Below, piece after piece: positions 1-8,595 of a stretch of 64,000 nt of DNA. A program made the position numbers and the translations under genes. The stretch comes from Oceanihabitans sp. IOP_32 (GTDB lineage Bacteria > Bacteroidota > Bacteroidia > Flavobacteriales > Flavobacteriaceae). The notes beneath the pieces are model-generated. The model was not told where the DNA came from and searched no databases. It was given only the letters and a program-made list of their open reading frames with translations. The stretch spans positions 1,743,001-1,807,000 of the forward strand of contig NZ_CP040813.1 of NCBI RefSeq assembly GCF_009498295.1, written 5' to 3'. How positions within the stretch are numbered: the first letter of the stretch is position 1; the number at the start of each line of letters is the position of its first letter.

Positions 1-299
1 CCTTGAATTGTGAGGGTATCCTTGTCTACACGATATTTAAAGGCTGGTATTTTTTCAGGTAATACTTGTAAGGCGGTATATAAAGTAAAGATTTTAGTAT
101 TACTAGCAGGTGTAAAATACTTGTCGGCATTATACTTAAAAACCGTATCCTTTGTTTTGGGGTTATAAACTATTAAGCCTGTAAATTGGTTGTTATAAAA
201 GTTATCGTCCAGTTGTTTAGCAACATATTTGCTTTTACAACTGTGTAAAGCAATAGTTAAAAAGTATAAGCAAATCCATTTTGTTGTTAAACCACGCAT
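1..299 (-). CDS. dacB: D-alanyl-D-alanine carboxypeptidase/endopeptidase, PBP4 type (partial, N-terminal part)
   Basis: Only the first about 99 codons are present; the gene runs off the left edge. The start is the ATG at 297-299. The translation begins with a short hydrophobic segment ending in a lipobox-like stretch (TIALHSC at residues 15-21), so the protein is probably an exported lipoprotein. Around residues 63-72 it reads TPASNTKIFTLY, which fits the SxxK active-site motif of peptidase family S13 (PBP4), the penicillin-binding proteins that trim D-Ala from peptidoglycan peptides or cut cross-links in the periplasm. The preceding 'GLIVYNPKTKDTVFKYNADK' fits the usual S13 N-terminal pattern. 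The SxN and KTG motifs would lie outside the window, so activity cannot be judged. It is divergent from the susC gene at 513. Confidence 0.8.
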   Translation of the reverse strand, partial: MRGLTTKWICLYFLTIALHSCKSKYVAKQLDDNFYNNQFTGLIVYNPKTKDTVFKYNADKYFTPASNTKIFTLYTALQVLPEKIPAFKYRVDKDTLTIQ

Positions 300-512
300 A
301 TTTTTACTAATGATATTGATAAGTATTGTTTTTCTGTTATTTATTTTTTTAAACCAGCGATAAATTTGGCGTAGGTCTTACAAGTTTTAAATTTATCAAA
401 TATGCGGAAAAGATGTTTAAAAACCATTAAAAACATAAAAAAATTTATTTAATAATACATATTATGCAGATAAATTGTTACATTTAAAGACTAATTAATC
501 TATTTTAATCCT

Positions 513-3500
513 ATGAAAAAAAAAACGACTCTCTTATTGCTTGTTTTTTTCACCAGCACATGCAGTTTTTTGTTTTCTCAAAACATTACTGTAAATGGTC
601 AGGTAACCGATGCTTCTAATATGCCGTTACCTGGTGTAAACATTCAAGTTAAAGGAACAACAACAGGAACAGCAACCGATTTTGATGGTAATTATACCGT
701 TTTGGCGAATCGAGGTGATGTATTAATATTTTCTTTTTTAGGTTTTAAAACTAAAGAAGTTGCGGTTTTAAACGCGAGCTTAAATGTGAGGCTTGAGGAG
801 GATACTGATCAACTAGACGAAGTTGTTATTACGGCCTTTGGTGTTGCTAAAAGGCAGAAATCTTTAGGTTATTCTGTGACTCAAATAGATGCAAGCGATG
901 TAAGTTTTAACGGGCAAAACAATGCTTTAGAAGCGCTCCAAGGACAAGTCGCTGGAGTGCAAATAAACCGAACCTCTGGATCTGCGGGGGGAGGTGTAGA
1001 TATTTTGATTAGGGGAATTACCTCTGTTAACCCCGCTAGAAGTAACCAGCCACTTATTATTGTTGATGGTCTAGCTCTTAATAACGACACCTTTTCTGGA
1101 GAAGTAAGACCAAGTGCAGGCTCTAATTCTGCTAGCAGTTCGGAACAATTCGCATTTTCTAACAGAGCAGGTGATATTAATTCTGAAGATATTGAAAGTT
1201 ATAGTATTTTAAAGGGAGCGGCGGCAACTGCTCTTTATGGTGTTAGAGCTTCTAACGGAGCCATTATTATTACAACCAAAAAAGGTAAGTTAGGTAAGGC
1301 CAAGTTAAACTTAACGGCTTCCACTACGTTTAGAAATGTGCAAACAACACCAGATGACCAAACGGAGTATCGAGAAGGATTTAACAACCTACCAAGAACG
1401 TTATATACACCAGAAACAGATCTTGGCTTTACCAGATTGGGCGGTACCTCATTTTATTCTTGGGGACCAAGATTTAGTGAAAACTCAGCAACTTTAGACA
1501 ATGGTAATGTGGTTGATTTATCAAACGATGCTTATTACAGCCCTTATGATATTTTTAGAACAGGTTTAAACACGCAAATTAATTTAAATGTTAGTGGGGC
1601 TTCAGAAACTATGGATTATTTTTTATCTGTTGGTAATAGTAACGACGAAGGCATCTTACCTAATACAGACTACGAGAAGACCAATCTTAGACTAAAAGCC
1701 GGTTATAAAGTGACCAACAACTTTAATATTAATAGCTCTGTATCATATAGCAAGTCTGGTGGTAAAAGAGCAAATGGTGGGGACAAATCGGTAATGAGTG
1801 CATTATCTTATTTTTCTGGTACATTTCCCATAAACGATTTTCGAAATCCAGACGGTTCTGAACGTGATTATTCTTTCGGGATTATTGATAATCCAAGATA
1901 TTTAATGGAAACCAGTAGTCTTGTTGACGATGTTAACCGATGGATTGGGAATGCAACTTTTAATTGGCAACCAAAAGAATGGGTTAATATTACTTACGCC
2001 GCTCAAATTGATAACTATTCAGACAGGCGTAATCGCTATGTAGGTCCAGATTTAGATGGTGGTTCACAAGTTGGAGGCTTTATTTTAAATCAAAATATAA
2101 ACTCTACGGCTTTAGAGTCCAATTTTTTAGTGGCATTTAGTAAAACTTGGTCTGAGGATTTTACAACAGATTTAACTTTAGGTCATCAACTCTCCGATAC
2201 GAAAAGAAATTATGACGAGGCACGAGGAGAGGGTTTAAATATAGCTGGTGTTAATGAAATAGGAAACACGACCAATTATTTTATAGACAGTACGGTAGAG
2301 CAATTACGTAATATGGGGGTGTTTGGAGAGCTTAAATTAGCTTACAAAGACAAATTATTTTTAACACTAACAGGTCGAAACGATTGGTTGTCAACGCTAC
2401 CAAAAGAAAACCGTTCATTCTTTTACCCTTCAGCCAGTTTAGCTTACGACATCTCAGATCTTTTTGGAGATAATGATACGTTCACTTTCGGAAAATTAAG
2501 AGCTTCGTGGGCAGAAGTTGGTAAAGGACCGAATTTTGGTGAAACAGGGAGCTACTTTGTAGTTGATGGCGATTTCCCTTTTACTGGTGTTGGAGGCTTT
2601 AGAAGAAGCACCTTATTAGGAGATCAAACTCTAATACCAGAGCGAAATCAATCTATTGAGTTTGGTGCCGATTTACGCTTTTTTGATAGCCGTTTTCGTA
2701 TAGACTACGCTTATTTTAACACACGGGTTAAAGATCAAATATTTAATGTTGGTACAGCTTATTCTTCAGGACTATCGGCCATAACGAGAAATGCTGGAGA
2801 TTATGAGGTTTTTGGACACGAACTATTGTTGAGTGCAGATATTATTAGAAGAGACAGTTTTAAATGGAATATGTCTTTAAACTGGTCTACGAGTGAAGGT
2901 AATGTTTTAGACATTCCAGATGATATCCAATCTATAATATTTGCTGATTCAGGATTTGCAGGCGTAACCTCCGAAATTAGAGAAGGTGACAAAATGGGAA
3001 ATCTATACGGTTACAAATGGCGTTATGAAAATGGCCAGCGTTACATAGGTAGCGACGGCTTACCTCGTGTTAATTTAGACGAAAAAGTAATAGTCGGCAA
3101 TGCTTTTCCTGACTACATAGCATCAATTACTAATAGTTTTAAATGGAAAGGTCTCGGATTTAATTTTGTTTTAGAATACAAAAAAGGAGGTGACCTTTAT
3201 GATTCTGGTTTACGTAATTCTATTAGAAACGGTGTGCGTGGTCTAACTGCATTTAGAAATGTAAATACCGTGTTACCTGGGGTAATGGACGATGGAAATG
3301 GTGGGTTTATAGCCAATACTATTGAAACCACAATAGACCAAAATTATTACCGAAGTTCAACGCGATATAACCGTGCCTCAGAAATTTTAGTGCAGGACGC
3401 CTCGTGGGTAAAACTTCGAAACATTGGGCTGTCGTACGACTTGGGTTCTAACATCCTTGAAAAATTAAAGATAGAAAGACTTAGTTTTAACTTGAGTGCC

Positions 3501-3644
3501 AATAATATCTTACTATGGACACCCTTTGATGGTTTTGACCCAGAAGGCAATCAGTATAGTGCGGGAAGTAATGTATACGGATTTACTGGGCTAAGTATCC
3601 CATTAAGCCAGAGTTATTCATTTGGTATAAATGTCACATTCTAA
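513..3644 (+). CDS. SusC/RagA-family TonB-linked outer membrane protein
   Basis: 1043 residues, normal length for SusC. A signal peptide (MKKKTTLLLLVFFTSTCSFLFSQ) is followed by a carboxypeptidase-regulatory-like domain at about residues 25-105 (VNGQVTDASNMPLPGVNIQV), a plug domain beginning near VVITAFGVAKRQKSLGYSV, and a long beta-barrel ending in aromatic F-G-I-N-V-T-F. The family forms the TonB-energised channel of a SusCD uptake complex in the outer membrane, with the SusD lipoprotein as lid. The susD partner starts 11 bp after the stop, so they form one transcription unit. No glycoside hydrolase, lyase or peptidase follows, so the substrate cannot be inferred; SusD type (SusD-like_2) is often linked to peptides or unknown ligands. 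The 212-bp upstream gap holds only very AT-rich DNA in which I see no convincing operator. Confidence 0.93.
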   Translation: MKKKTTLLLLVFFTSTCSFLFSQNITVNGQVTDASNMPLPGVNIQVKGTTTGTATDFDGNYTVLANRGDVLIFSFLGFKTKEVAVLNASLNVRLEEDTDQLDEVVITAFGVAKRQKSLGYSVTQIDASDVSFNGQNNALEALQGQVAGVQINRTSGSAGGGVDILIRGITSVNPARSNQPLIIVDGLALNNDTFSGEVRPSAGSNSASSSEQFAFSNRAGDINSEDIESYSILKGAAATALYGVRASNGAIIITTKKGKLGKAKLNLTASTTFRNVQTTPDDQTEYREGFNNLPRTLYTPETDLGFTRLGGTSFYSWGPRFSENSATLDNGNVVDLSNDAYYSPYDIFRTGLNTQINLNVSGASETMDYFLSVGNSNDEGILPNTDYEKTNLRLKAGYKVTNNFNINSSVSYSKSGGKRANGGDKSVMSALSYFSGTFPINDFRNPDGSERDYSFGIIDNPRYLMETSSLVDDVNRWIGNATFNWQPKEWVNITYAAQIDNYSDRRNRYVGPDLDGGSQVGGFILNQNINSTALESNFLVAFSKTWSEDFTTDLTLGHQLSDTKRNYDEARGEGLNIAGVNEIGNTTNYFIDSTVEQLRNMGVFGELKLAYKDKLFLTLTGRNDWLSTLPKENRSFFYPSASLAYDISDLFGDNDTFTFGKLRASWAEVGKGPNFGETGSYFVVDGDFPFTGVGGFRRSTLLGDQTLIPERNQSIEFGADLRFFDSRFRIDYAYFNTRVKDQIFNVGTAYSSGLSAITRNAGDYEVFGHELLLSADIIRRDSFKWNMSLNWSTSEGNVLDIPDDIQSIIFADSGFAGVTSEIREGDKMGNLYGYKWRYENGQRYIGSDGLPRVNLDEKVIVGNAFPDYIASITNSFKWKGLGFNFVLEYKKGGDLYDSGLRNSIRNGVRGLTAFRNVNTVLPGVMDDGNGGFIANTIETTIDQNYYRSSTRYNRASEILVQDASWVKLRNIGLSYDLGSNILEKLKIERLSFNLSANNILLWTPFDGFDPEGNQYSAGSNVYGFTGLSIPLSQSYSFGINVTF

Positions 3645-3655
3645 AAAAGGAAATC

Positions 3656-5137
3656 ATGAAAAAAAATAATATTATAACAACCATTTTTACTCTATTGGTA
3701 ATTACACTGGTAGGGTGTAGTGATGAGTATTTTGATGTTAATACACCATCCAATACAGCGACCTTAGAACAATTAGGAATGAAAGATTTAATTGCGCCTG
3801 TTATTCACAGCACTATGGAAGGTCAACGTTCGGCAGAATTATCTTTTGGAAACTACACACAGTATTTTGTTTCAACCGGAGGAGGTGCTGCGGGTCAAAC
3901 CTCTGCGGAGGGATTATGGAATCAAGTATATCTTTACATTTTACCTAATTTACAAGTTGTAAAAGCAAAAGCTATTGAAAATAATGCTCCTCATATCGGC
4001 GCCATATCAGACATTTTAATTGCCATTAATCTGGGGATAGCTACTGATACTTGGGATAATATACCTTATTCGGAAGCTATTCAGGGACCAGAATCAAATT
4101 TTCCTGCTTTTGATACGCAAGAAGAGATTTATACCGAAATTTTCAATCTTTTAGATGGTGCCATAGCAGCTTTAAATAGTGCGGATACCTCTGGGTTTAA
4201 TTTAGGATCTGCCGACTTAATTTACGGTGGAGACTCAGAATCATGGTTAAGAGCAGCGTATACAATAAAGGCACGATATCAGTTACATCTTGTAGGTAAA
4301 GGTGTTACAACTGCGAACGATGTCTTGACAACCATAGCAAACGGATTTACATCCAATAGTGATAACTTCGCAATGTTTTATGATGATAAAAGTATAAATC
4401 CATGGTATGCTGCTGAGGTATTAGCTCGAGAAACGGGTAACTTAAGTAATGATATTGCTAGCCAAATTGTAAGTTCAATGAATGGTGATTATTATCCATT
4501 TAATGGAGCAATAAGTATAGATCCTAGATTACCTGAAATTGCCGAAATACCCGATGGAGAAACTGAATATAGGGGCTTTATTAGCGGTGGTGCAGGAAAA
4601 TCTCCAAGTGGATTAGAGGATGCCAATACGAGATTTAAAACCAATGGTTTTTATACCAGTATAGATTCCCCTTTAATTTTAATTTCTTATGCCGAAGCGT
4701 TATTTATAAAAGCAGAGGCCGCATTTTTAGCCAATGGAGGTACTACTACCAGTATTGGCTCAAGTGCTGTAGCCTATGATGCTTACATGGAAGGTATCGC
4801 TGCAAGTATGGAAATGTGGGGTGTAGATGGTACAGATTATTTGGCAGATACAGCTATTGATGTGGGTGCAGGTAATTTAGCCTTGCACCACATTATGAAA
4901 GAAAAATATATCCATAATTACCTAAATCCTGAGACTTTTGTGGATTTTAGAAGATACGATTTTTCAGATGATGTTTTCACTGGGTTAACTATTAGGGAGG
5001 AATTAGAGAGTGATGCCGATTTTTTTGGACAATGGTTTAGACGTGCTAATTATCCATCTACAGAATTAAATAGAAATGAAGCCAATGTGTTAGCTAATCA
5101 AAAAGATCCTATAGCCCCAGTATGGTGGGACGAATAG
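3656..5137 (+). CDS. SusD/RagB-family nutrient-binding outer membrane lipoprotein
   Basis: 493 residues. The N terminus has a lipoprotein signal peptide with lipobox LVGC (Cys at about residue 21). The sequence FDVNTPSNTATLEQ directly after it and the C-terminal pattern FRRYDF ... WFRRANYPSTELNRNEANV are typical of the SusD-like_2 group (lipoproteins of about 480-550 residues with TPR-like helices). It sits on the cell surface over the SusC channel and binds the nutrient. It is 11 bp behind susC, which supports co-transcription. A strong hairpin terminator follows at 5161-5197. Substrate unknown. Confidence 0.92.
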   Translation: MKKNNIITTIFTLLVITLVGCSDEYFDVNTPSNTATLEQLGMKDLIAPVIHSTMEGQRSAELSFGNYTQYFVSTGGGAAGQTSAEGLWNQVYLYILPNLQVVKAKAIENNAPHIGAISDILIAINLGIATDTWDNIPYSEAIQGPESNFPAFDTQEEIYTEIFNLLDGAIAALNSADTSGFNLGSADLIYGGDSESWLRAAYTIKARYQLHLVGKGVTTANDVLTTIANGFTSNSDNFAMFYDDKSINPWYAAEVLARETGNLSNDIASQIVSSMNGDYYPFNGAISIDPRLPEIAEIPDGETEYRGFISGGAGKSPSGLEDANTRFKTNGFYTSIDSPLILISYAEALFIKAEAAFLANGGTTTSIGSSAVAYDAYMEGIAASMEMWGVDGTDYLADTAIDVGAGNLALHHIMKEKYIHNYLNPETFVDFRRYDFSDDVFTGLTIREELESDADFFGQWFRRANYPSTELNRNEANVLANQKDPIAPVWWDE

Positions 5138-5160
5138 ATTTTTTAGTCTAAAACTGCCTA

Positions 5161-5197
5161 AAACCACTCTTTGAAACAGTTGAAGAGTGGTTTTTTT
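5161..5197. terminator. Bidirectional rho-independent terminator
   Basis: An 11-bp perfect inverted repeat (AAACCACTCTT / AAGAGTGGTTT) with an 11-base loop ends in a T-run on the + strand and starts with A residues, so it can serve both susD (+) and the converging aminotransferase-like gene (-), whose stop codon is at 5215. Confidence 0.85.
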
Positions 5198-5214
5198 CTA
5201 TATTAAATTAGGTT

Positions 5215-6240
5215 TCAAAAACTCACCAACATCGCCTTCAACCTTACCAAATCTGATTTGGTGTGGTTTGCCGTGATTACAATTCTGTTCATACCGTTTT
5301 TATAATTGGGGTATTTAAAATTTGTAATTATAATGCCGTTTTCTTTTATGCTTTCGTAAAAATTAGCAATGTTGCAATAGAGAACAGGATAATTGTTGTT
5401 AAACTTAAAAGCGTCTTTTAATTTTAAATTTTCAAACAAAAAAGCTAAATTGTCTTTAAGCATTTGATGTTGATTTTGGATTAAATCTTGCGACATCATA
5501 TAACTTTCTAAATAGGCTGGGTTCGCACAAGATGATGAGACAAAAAGCGCTTCTTCTCGTATAGTATCAATAAACTTAGCATCGGCAGCGATAATACCTC
5601 CAGAGATTCCCAACGCTTTCCCTAAAGAGGCGATCATTATTTTTCTTTTAATGTTTTTACTACAAATGGTATTAAAAATACCCTGTCCTTGTGTTCCTAA
5701 AATACCTATACTATGCGATTCATCAACCACCAAGGTGATTTGCTTACTGGGAGATATATCGTCTAAAAAATTAAAAGCAGTAGGTAAAACCTCTAAGGCT
5801 AAAACGGCATCTAGGGTTATAACAATATCTTCTTTTATGTTATTGCGTAAATTTTGGTGTAGTATACCATTTTCAAATAAAGGTAAACTATAACTTTGCA
5901 GAATAGCTGGATGGGTTTTTGGATAGTGGTAAAACGTGTTTTTGGTTTTTGATAAATACTCTAAAACCAATTTTCCGGCTAAAGTTCCAGACGATGTCGT
6001 TAGCGTTTTTTCTACACCTATTTGTCGAGCAAATAACTCTTCTGTTTTGTCAAAAATCGATAGTTTTATGTTTGAGCTTCTGGAACTCCCATAGAAAGAT
6101 CCCCATTTTGTTATGCTTTTTGCTAGTGTGTTTTGAAAATTTGCATTTGTAGGCAAGCCTAGATAGGCGGTACCACCAAAATACAAATACTCTTTTTTAT
6201 TGATAATGATGGTTCTATCTGGAAAGCTATCAACAATCAT
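5215..6240 (-). CDS. PLP-dependent alpha-oxoamine synthase-like enzyme (BioF/Kbl family)
   Basis: 341 residues, slightly shorter than the usual 380-400 of 8-amino-7-oxononanoate synthase. Fold-type I PLP motifs are visible: GSFYGSSRSSN near residue 47 (glycine-rich substrate/cofactor loop), VVDESHSIGILG near residue 172 (Asp and His that contact PLP) and SLGKALG near residue 206 with the Schiff-base lysine. Family members condense an amino acid with an acyl-CoA or cleave 2-amino-3-ketobutyrate. It lies 7 bp downstream of a dipeptide epimerase gene, in one operon. In flavobacteria this pairing suggests a role linked to cell-wall peptide recycling or amino-acid breakdown rather than biotin synthesis, because no other bio genes are near; this is inference. 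Confidence 0.75.
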   Translation of the reverse strand: MIVDSFPDRTIIINKKEYLYFGGTAYLGLPTNANFQNTLAKSITKWGSFYGSSRSSNIKLSIFDKTEELFARQIGVEKTLTTSSGTLAGKLVLEYLSKTKNTFYHYPKTHPAILQSYSLPLFENGILHQNLRNNIKEDIVITLDAVLALEVLPTAFNFLDDISPSKQITLVVDESHSIGILGTQGQGIFNTICSKNIKRKIMIASLGKALGISGGIIAADAKFIDTIREEALFVSSSCANPAYLESYMMSQDLIQNQHQMLKDNLAFLFENLKLKDAFKFNNNYPVLYCNIANFYESIKENGIIITNFKYPNYKNGMNRIVITANHTKSDLVRLKAMLVSF

Positions 6241-6247
6241 GAGTGTG

Positions 6248-7255
6248 CTATATTAAAGAAACGCCAGTTCCGTTTAAGTGACTGTATGTTACAACACCAT
6301 TTTCTATGCTTACGCCTTGAGCAATATCTTCAGACAATAGTAAGGCGCCATCCATATCTACATAATCCAACAAGGGCAATAAATGTGCTATGGCCGAAAT
6401 ACCCACAGAAGACTCAGTCATACAACCCACCATGGTTTTCATACCAAGTGTTTTGGCATGGATAAGCATTCTTCTTGCTGGGGTTAAACCGCCGCATTTT
6501 ACAAGCTTTACATTAATACCGTGAAAGTGGTTGTGGCATTGGTCTACATCTGCTTCAACTTGGCAGCTTTCGTCGGCAATAATGGGTAATACCGATTTCT
6601 TATACACTTCTTTATGTCCTTCCCAGTCGTCTGCTTTTAGGGGTTGTTCTAAAAACTCAACACCCAATTCTTTTAGCAGTTTGGCGTTTTTTATGGTTTC
6701 TTCGACCGTCCACCCGCAGTTGGCATCAATTCTAAAGATGGCATCGGTTTGTTTTCTTAAAGCTTTAACAATGGCTATATCTTCTTTTGTGCCTAATTTT
6801 ATTTTATAAATAGGCCATGGTAAGGCTTTCATTTTTGCCACCATTTTATCAATGGTATCTATGCCAATGGTGTAATTGGTTAAGGGATTATTCTGGGTTT
6901 TATAGTTCCAGAGTTCATAAAGTTTTTGTCCTTTTTTACGTGCATATAAATCGTTATACGCCATATCTAAAGCGCATAAGGCAAACATATTGTGTTTTAA
7001 ATTTGGGTAGATTTCTTCCCAAAACGCTTCGAGTGTTTTATTATGAGATGTTATTAGATGCTCAATACGCCTAAGGTCTTCTTCCATTTTCTGTACTGTT
7101 ACGCCGTAATAGGGGTTTGAAGTCGCCTCGCCATACCCACTAAACTCACCCTCTCGAAGTTCAACAATTAAAGTGGGCTGTGTATTGTACGAATCTCTAG
7201 AAATAGTAAATGTGTGCCTAAGTTTTAATTCGAAAGTTCTTAAAATCAGTTTCAT
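6248..7255 (-). CDS. Dipeptide epimerase, enolase superfamily (L-Ala-D/L-Glu epimerase type)
   Basis: 335 residues. Enolase-superfamily architecture: N-terminal capping domain, then a TIM barrel with the expected acid/base lysine KIKLG near residue 153, metal ligands in RIDANCGW (Asp), LEQPL (Glu) and IADESC (Asp), and the second lysine in NVKLVKCGG. A MTESSVGISA segment follows. Such enzymes racemise the L-Ala-D-Glu dipeptide released during murein turnover so it can be degraded as L-Ala-L-Glu. It is the first gene of a two-gene operon with the BioF-like enzyme (7-bp gap). The exact dipeptide specificity varies in this family and cannot be read from sequence. Confidence 0.85.
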   Translation of the reverse strand: MKLILRTFELKLRHTFTISRDSYNTQPTLIVELREGEFSGYGEATSNPYYGVTVQKMEEDLRRIEHLITSHNKTLEAFWEEIYPNLKHNMFALCALDMAYNDLYARKKGQKLYELWNYKTQNNPLTNYTIGIDTIDKMVAKMKALPWPIYKIKLGTKEDIAIVKALRKQTDAIFRIDANCGWTVEETIKNAKLLKELGVEFLEQPLKADDWEGHKEVYKKSVLPIIADESCQVEADVDQCHNHFHGINVKLVKCGGLTPARRMLIHAKTLGMKTMVGCMTESSVGISAIAHLLPLLDYVDMDGALLLSEDIAQGVSIENGVVTYSHLNGTGVSLI

Positions 7256-7280
7256 GTGCTATTGTTTAATGTTTTTTCAT

Positions 7281-7344
7281 GGGTCACATGCGACATCCAT
7301 GTAATCATTTGCTTGAGTATCGAGTTTTAGTTATGGATGTTTCA
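7281..7344. repeat. Palindromic intergenic repeat, copy 1
   Basis: About 63 bp, repeated once more at 7371-7433 with roughly 85% identity. Each copy has a 12-bp imperfect inverted repeat at its ends (TGCGACATCCAT against ATGGATGTTTCA), so it can fold into a long hairpin. It lies just upstream of the dipeptide epimerase start. It could be a repeated regulatory site or a decayed mobile palindromic element. Confidence 0.65.
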
Positions 7345-7370
7345 TGTGTTTATATTAATTGTTTTCTATC

Positions 7371-7433
7371 GGTCTCACGCGACATCCAAATAATCATTTT
7401 CTTGTGTATCAAGTTTTAGTTATGGATGTTTCA
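7371..7433. repeat. Palindromic intergenic repeat, copy 2
   Basis: Second copy of the element at 7281-7344, in the same orientation, start-to-start spacing 90 bp. It keeps the same terminal inverted repeat (GCGACATCCA / ATGGATGTTTC) while the core differs at several positions. Confidence 0.65.
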
Positions 7434-7808
7434 CAAAATAGGAATTTGCTATACTTTGGGAAGTTAATAAAATTTGTAATTACATTTTCTAAATTTCCTT
7501 TAATGTTTTTAAAGCTAACTAGTGGTCATGGTTTATAAATAGAAAGGGTCTATAAACTGCTGAAGTGCTTAAACTGCAAGCGTTTTTAGCTGCATGATAG
7601 TTGTTTTAGGTCTTATACCAAATTAACCTTGACCCGTCGCATATAATTTGTTTACTCACATCTTTCTATTTTATAAATAGGTGTTCTTGTTGTGCTTCGC
7701 AGTTCTTTTTCGCTCATACTTAATTAAAGCCGATTATAAATATGATTAAACGACTTGCAAATACTTCCCAAAGTAAAGAAGGTAGAGGTTTAAAGCGCAA
7801 ACCAAAAT
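7434..7808. other. Intergenic DNA without recognisable gene
   Basis: 375 bp of AT-rich sequence between the palindromic repeats and the enoyl-CoA hydratase stop codon. I see no ORF with coding character, no tRNA and no good terminator. A 16-base string at 7613-7628 recurs inverted at 10903-10918 but this is within chance expectation. Confidence 0.5.
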
Positions 7809-8591
7809 TTAGTTTCCTGGGAAATGCGCCTTGCGTTTTTCTAAGAACGCGGTTGTACCTTCGGTAAAATCTTCGGTATCGAAACAGTTACCAAATTCTT
7901 CAATTTCAATTTTAAAACCATTTACACCGTCTTTAAAACTAGCATTTATAGCTTTTATGGCAGCGCTAATGGCCACAGAGGAGTTTCTGGATATTTTGTT
8001 TGCAATGTTTTGGCAAAGAGGCATTAAGTTTTCGGGTGAAGTCACATGGTTAACCAGACCGAAATTATGGGCTTGATCTGCGTTAATCATGCCTGCGGTC
8101 ATAATGAGCTCCATGGCGCGTCCTTTACCAACCAGTTGTGGTAAACGCTGAGTGCCGCCATAACCGGGAATAACCCCAAGCGATACTTCTGGTAAACCCA
8201 TTTTTGCGTTATCGCTGGCGACTCTAAAATGGCAAGCCATGGCTAATTCTAGTCCGCCGCCAAGTGCAAAGCCATTAATTGCAGCAATGCTTGGGGTAGA
8301 TAGGTTTTCAATAAAATCGAACAATAACTCCTGTCCTTTTTTGGCTAATTTTTTACCATTTGTAGCGTTAAAATTTGCAAATTCGGAAATATCGGCACCA
8401 GCAACAAAAGCTTTTTCGCCACTTCCTGTTATTATGATCACTTTGGTATTTTTATCGGTATCGGCATGTTTAAAAGCTTGGTGTAACTCTTGAATGGTTG
8501 CCTTATTTAATGCGTTTAATTTGGTTGGGCGATTAATGGTTATCGTGGTAATACCGTCTTTAAATGCTGTTAAAATGTTGTTGTAATTCAT
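7809..8591 (-). CDS. Enoyl-CoA hydratase/isomerase family protein (crotonase-like)
   Basis: 260 residues, full length for short-chain enoyl-CoA hydratase. The oxyanion-hole loops are visible: AGADISEFA near residue 66 and GFALGGGLELAMACHFRVAS near residue 106, with the first catalytic glutamate in GGGLELA; the second region is GLPEVSLGVIPGYGGTQRL near residue 133, with a glutamate in LPEV. Both glutamates of active hydratases therefore appear present. The likely reaction is hydration of trans-2-enoyl-CoA in fatty-acid or amino-acid breakdown in the cytosol. The gene follows the histidine kinase gene by 4 bp on the same strand, so the two are probably co-transcribed. Confidence 0.88.
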   Translation of the reverse strand: MNYNNILTAFKDGITTITINRPTKLNALNKATIQELHQAFKHADTDKNTKVIIITGSGEKAFVAGADISEFANFNATNGKKLAKKGQELLFDFIENLSTPSIAAINGFALGGGLELAMACHFRVASDNAKMGLPEVSLGVIPGYGGTQRLPQLVGKGRAMELIMTAGMINADQAHNFGLVNHVTSPENLMPLCQNIANKISRNSSVAISAAIKAINASFKDGVNGFKIEIEEFGNCFDTEDFTEGTTAFLEKRKAHFPGN

Positions 8592-8595
8592 GGTG

